The notes beneath the pieces are model-generated. The model saw only the letters and a list, made by a program, of their open reading frames with translations, did no database searches and was not told the origin of the DNA. From contig NZ_LRPB01000034.1 in assembly GCF_001592945.1 (NCBI RefSeq), positions 248,001 through 312,000 on the forward strand: DNA of 64,000 nt. Direction: 5' to 3'. The DNA is from Roseivirga seohaensis (lineage in GTDB: Bacteria; Bacteroidota; Bacteroidia; Cytophagales; Cyclobacteriaceae). Both the position numbers and the translations under genes were made by a program. Shown piece after piece: positions 62,514 through 64,000 of the stretch. The stretch's first letter is position 1, and each line of letters opens with the position of its first letter.

Positions 62514-63044
62514 TTACTCTGAGTATTTAAACGAATCTAAAAACTTTTTCCCAGCCTCATCAAGCTCTGTATCTCCGGTTACCACAACCATTTGAAATTG
62601 ATATTGCCCCATAAGAATAACCCTATAAAAGCATATTGCTTGACCTTCCATAAGACTAATAGTAGCCTTTTTGCCTTCGTTGCTTTTATATTTATATATA
62701 TCCTGGTTTAGAATATCGCCCTGCACTTGTTCATTAAATGACTCCAGAGAAACATCTGCCAAGCCTTTATGATCTCCAAGTAATTCAGTGTGCAAGGTCC
62801 AGCTAAACAAATAGGTTTCTTCACCAATTGTAGAGGTCACTTTAATGGTGTTTGTCGATTCACCTACAACCTTCGAAACCGTATACTCGCCTGGCATTGT
62901 AATGCCAAACTTACCATTCTGCGCCAAGTATTCCAGTTCATCACCTATGGAGTAAAGATGGTTTTCAGATTCACTATTAGGTGATAATTGACTAGGCATC
63001 AACAAGACACCAAGTATGGCAGGCAAAATCATTTTCAAAAACAT
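62514..63044 (-). CDS. Secreted hypothetical protein
   Basis: This 176-residue exported protein has a Sec signal (MFLKMILPAILGVLLMPSQLS, about 1-22), and its mature part is beta-rich (FGITMPGEYTVSKVV, TIKVTSTIGEETYLFSW) with a C-terminal YRVILMGQYQFQMVVVTGD and a closing helix. It resembles lipid- or ligand-binding beta-sheet proteins of the PsbP/lipocalin type only in outline. No family assigned. It is monocistronic. Confidence 0.6.
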   Translation of the reverse strand: MFLKMILPAILGVLLMPSQLSPNSESENHLYSIGDELEYLAQNGKFGITMPGEYTVSKVVGESTNTIKVTSTIGEETYLFSWTLHTELLGDHKGLADVSLESFNEQVQGDILNQDIYKYKSNEGKKATISLMEGQAICFYRVILMGQYQFQMVVVTGDTELDEAGKKFLDSFKYSE

Positions 63045-63232
63045 AATTCAAACAGTTTAATTGACTAATATTTTCATTCCGATAGCCCCTTAAGCTGCGA
63101 ACCGGAGAATGAAATTAAGAAATATCCTTAATCTTATTATAACGGAGTGAGCAAGTTATTTTCTCTATTTAAAATTTTATGCTCCAAGTGCATTCTTTGA
63201 TTAAATAAGGTTACATCTTTTGTCTAATCATT

Positions 63233-63240
63233 TAGATTTG
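63233..63240 (+). promoter_or_regulatory. Bacteroidota -7 box before the MATE gene
   Basis: TAGATTTG, a perfect TAnnTTTG, lies 7 bases upstream of the ATG at 63248, which would give a very short or absent leader. A -33 box at 19-23 bases is not obvious. Confidence 0.4.
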
Positions 63241-63247
63241 CACAGAC

Positions 63248-64000
63248 ATGAAATCCCCTCGTAAATCACTTACCGAAGGCCCAATATTAAAAACGCTCAC
63301 CATGCTGGCTTTGCCCATCATTGGTGTAAACCTATTACAAACGGGCTATCAATTGGTAGATGCATTTTGGGTGGGTAGATTAGGTGCCAATGCTGTAGCA
63401 GCAGTTTCAATCAGTTTTCCGATTAACTTTCTGTTGATTTCTCTCAGCTCAGGTTTTGCCTTTGCTGGTGCCATTTTGGTAGCGCAATACGCTGGCGCTA
63501 AGAATATTAAAATGGTAAACCATGTAGCACGGCAGACCCTTTTGATGGCCTTTTTAATTTCATTGATTGTATCTATTGTTGCCTATATTTTTTCACCACA
63601 AATACTGAACATTGTTGGGGTAGAAGAAATCATTTTTGATGAAGCCAACCTTTTTCAGCGCACCATTTTTATTGGATTGATTTTCAACTTTGGTTTTATC
63701 ATGTTCCAATCGCTATTAAGAGGTGTTGGCGAAGTGAAAATACCACTGTATATCAATGGCGCTACCTTGCTTCTTAACTTCTTTCTCGACCCATTATTTA
63801 TTTATGGTTGGGGGCCAATTCAAGCTTATGGAGTAACAGGTGCTGCTGTCTCTACTTTGGTAACCCAGTTTTTATCTATTGCAGTGGGTATGTACATTTT
63901 ATTCAAAGGCACAACAGAAATTAAGTTGAGTATGAAGGCTTTTTCCTTCGATTGGCCATTACTTAAAAAAGCATTTAAACTCGGTTTTCCATCTTCAATC
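63248..64000 (+). CDS. MATE family efflux transporter (3' end beyond window)
   Basis: The first 251 codons of a multidrug and toxic compound extrusion transporter are present. The protein opens with MKSPRKSLTEGPILKTLTMLALP and LLQTGYQLVDAFWVGRLGANAVAAVS, the MATE hallmark of helix 1-2, and continues with SSGFAFAGAILVAQYAGAKN, FMFQSLLRGVG-like FIMFQSLLRGVGEVKIP and NFFLDPLFIYGWGPIQAYGVTGAA. At least six helices are inside the window. It should export cationic compounds against Na+ or H+ exchange. No disruption is seen; the frame runs open to the window end. Confidence 0.9.
   Translation, partial: MKSPRKSLTEGPILKTLTMLALPIIGVNLLQTGYQLVDAFWVGRLGANAVAAVSISFPINFLLISLSSGFAFAGAILVAQYAGAKNIKMVNHVARQTLLMAFLISLIVSIVAYIFSPQILNIVGVEEIIFDEANLFQRTIFIGLIFNFGFIMFQSLLRGVGEVKIPLYINGATLLLNFFLDPLFIYGWGPIQAYGVTGAAVSTLVTQFLSIAVGMYILFKGTTEIKLSMKAFSFDWPLLKKAFKLGFPSSI

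Noticed and set aside
1-64000. CRISPR arrays, tRNA, rRNA and prophage genes
   Set aside because: No regularly spaced identical repeats, cloverleaf-like sequences, rRNA segments or phage structural genes were seen when reading the sequence; short tRNAs could still be missed by eye.

Overview
The window looks like the chromosome of a free-living, probably marine Bacteroidota of the order Cytophagales (Roseivirga/Fulvivirga-like; the genus is a guess). The evidence is a TonB-dependent receptor followed by a DUF4249 lipoprotein, many lipoproteins and secreted S9, M13 and DUF5117-type peptidases, PadR plus FtsX-type permease pairs, a SUMF1/Gfo-Idh/TIM-barrel Tat operon, weak Shine-Dalgarno signals, and promoter boxes of the Bacteroidota type TAnnTTTG (for example at 4431 and 43195). 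No rRNA, tRNA, CRISPR array, prophage or intact transposase was seen.

Layout. 1-4156: receptor/DUF4249 pair and a Cu-Zn superoxide dismutase lipoprotein. 4457-8384: an IF-2 N-domain-like solo protein, an M13 peptidase and an NAD(P)-binding protein. 8574-14113: a LysR regulator divergent from a dissolved inorganic carbon (DAB) operon, small ORF-dabB-dabA. 14270-17597: oxidoreductase and small hypotheticals. 17625-22712: molybdenum cofactor block (xdhC; moaA, moeA, moaC), then a MoaD/ThiS-like protein and a BNR-repeat protein. 22720-31643: thioesterase, flavoprotein, PadR/FtsX pair, stress-type genes (CsbD, PfpI, Rho-N, flavodoxin-like). 31748-33896: gluconokinase, MscS channel, 6-phosphogluconolactonase. 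33955-37201: Tat/Sec-exported sugar-oxidation operon. 37386-40447: second PadR/FtsX pair. 40533-49365: a patchwork of hypotheticals, degenerate repeats, a duplicated hbd tail, a radical SAM/DUF4130 DNA-repair pair and a tandemly duplicated toxin-antitoxin locus. 49326-53490: ordinary genes (GT39, rsmE, nucleoside-gate transporter, DUF2911). 53521-56437: two single-gene units framed by integron-cassette-like inverted repeats, then Bacteroidota intergenic palindromes. 56459-64000: S9 peptidase, DUF5117-type metalloprotease, PqiA-like protein, a secreted hypothetical and the start of a MATE transporter cut by the window end.

The strongest unusual signals are: (1) two adjacent genes (53673-54329 and 54481-55590), each enclosed by its own perfect inverted repeat beginning GTT and ending AAC, with long imperfect hairpins between and outside them, an architecture like integron cassettes although no integrase is present; (2) a tandem ~710-bp duplication of a ParE/RelE-type toxin-antitoxin locus in which both toxin genes carry one in-frame TAA at different positions while both antitoxins stay open; (3) a duplicated 3' end of hbd with its terminator 1.5 kb downstream; (4) a standalone protein with an EF-Tu domain-3-like C-terminus inside one of the cassette-like units, and a standalone IF-2 N-domain-like protein. 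All functional calls rest on reading motifs by eye; no database search was run.
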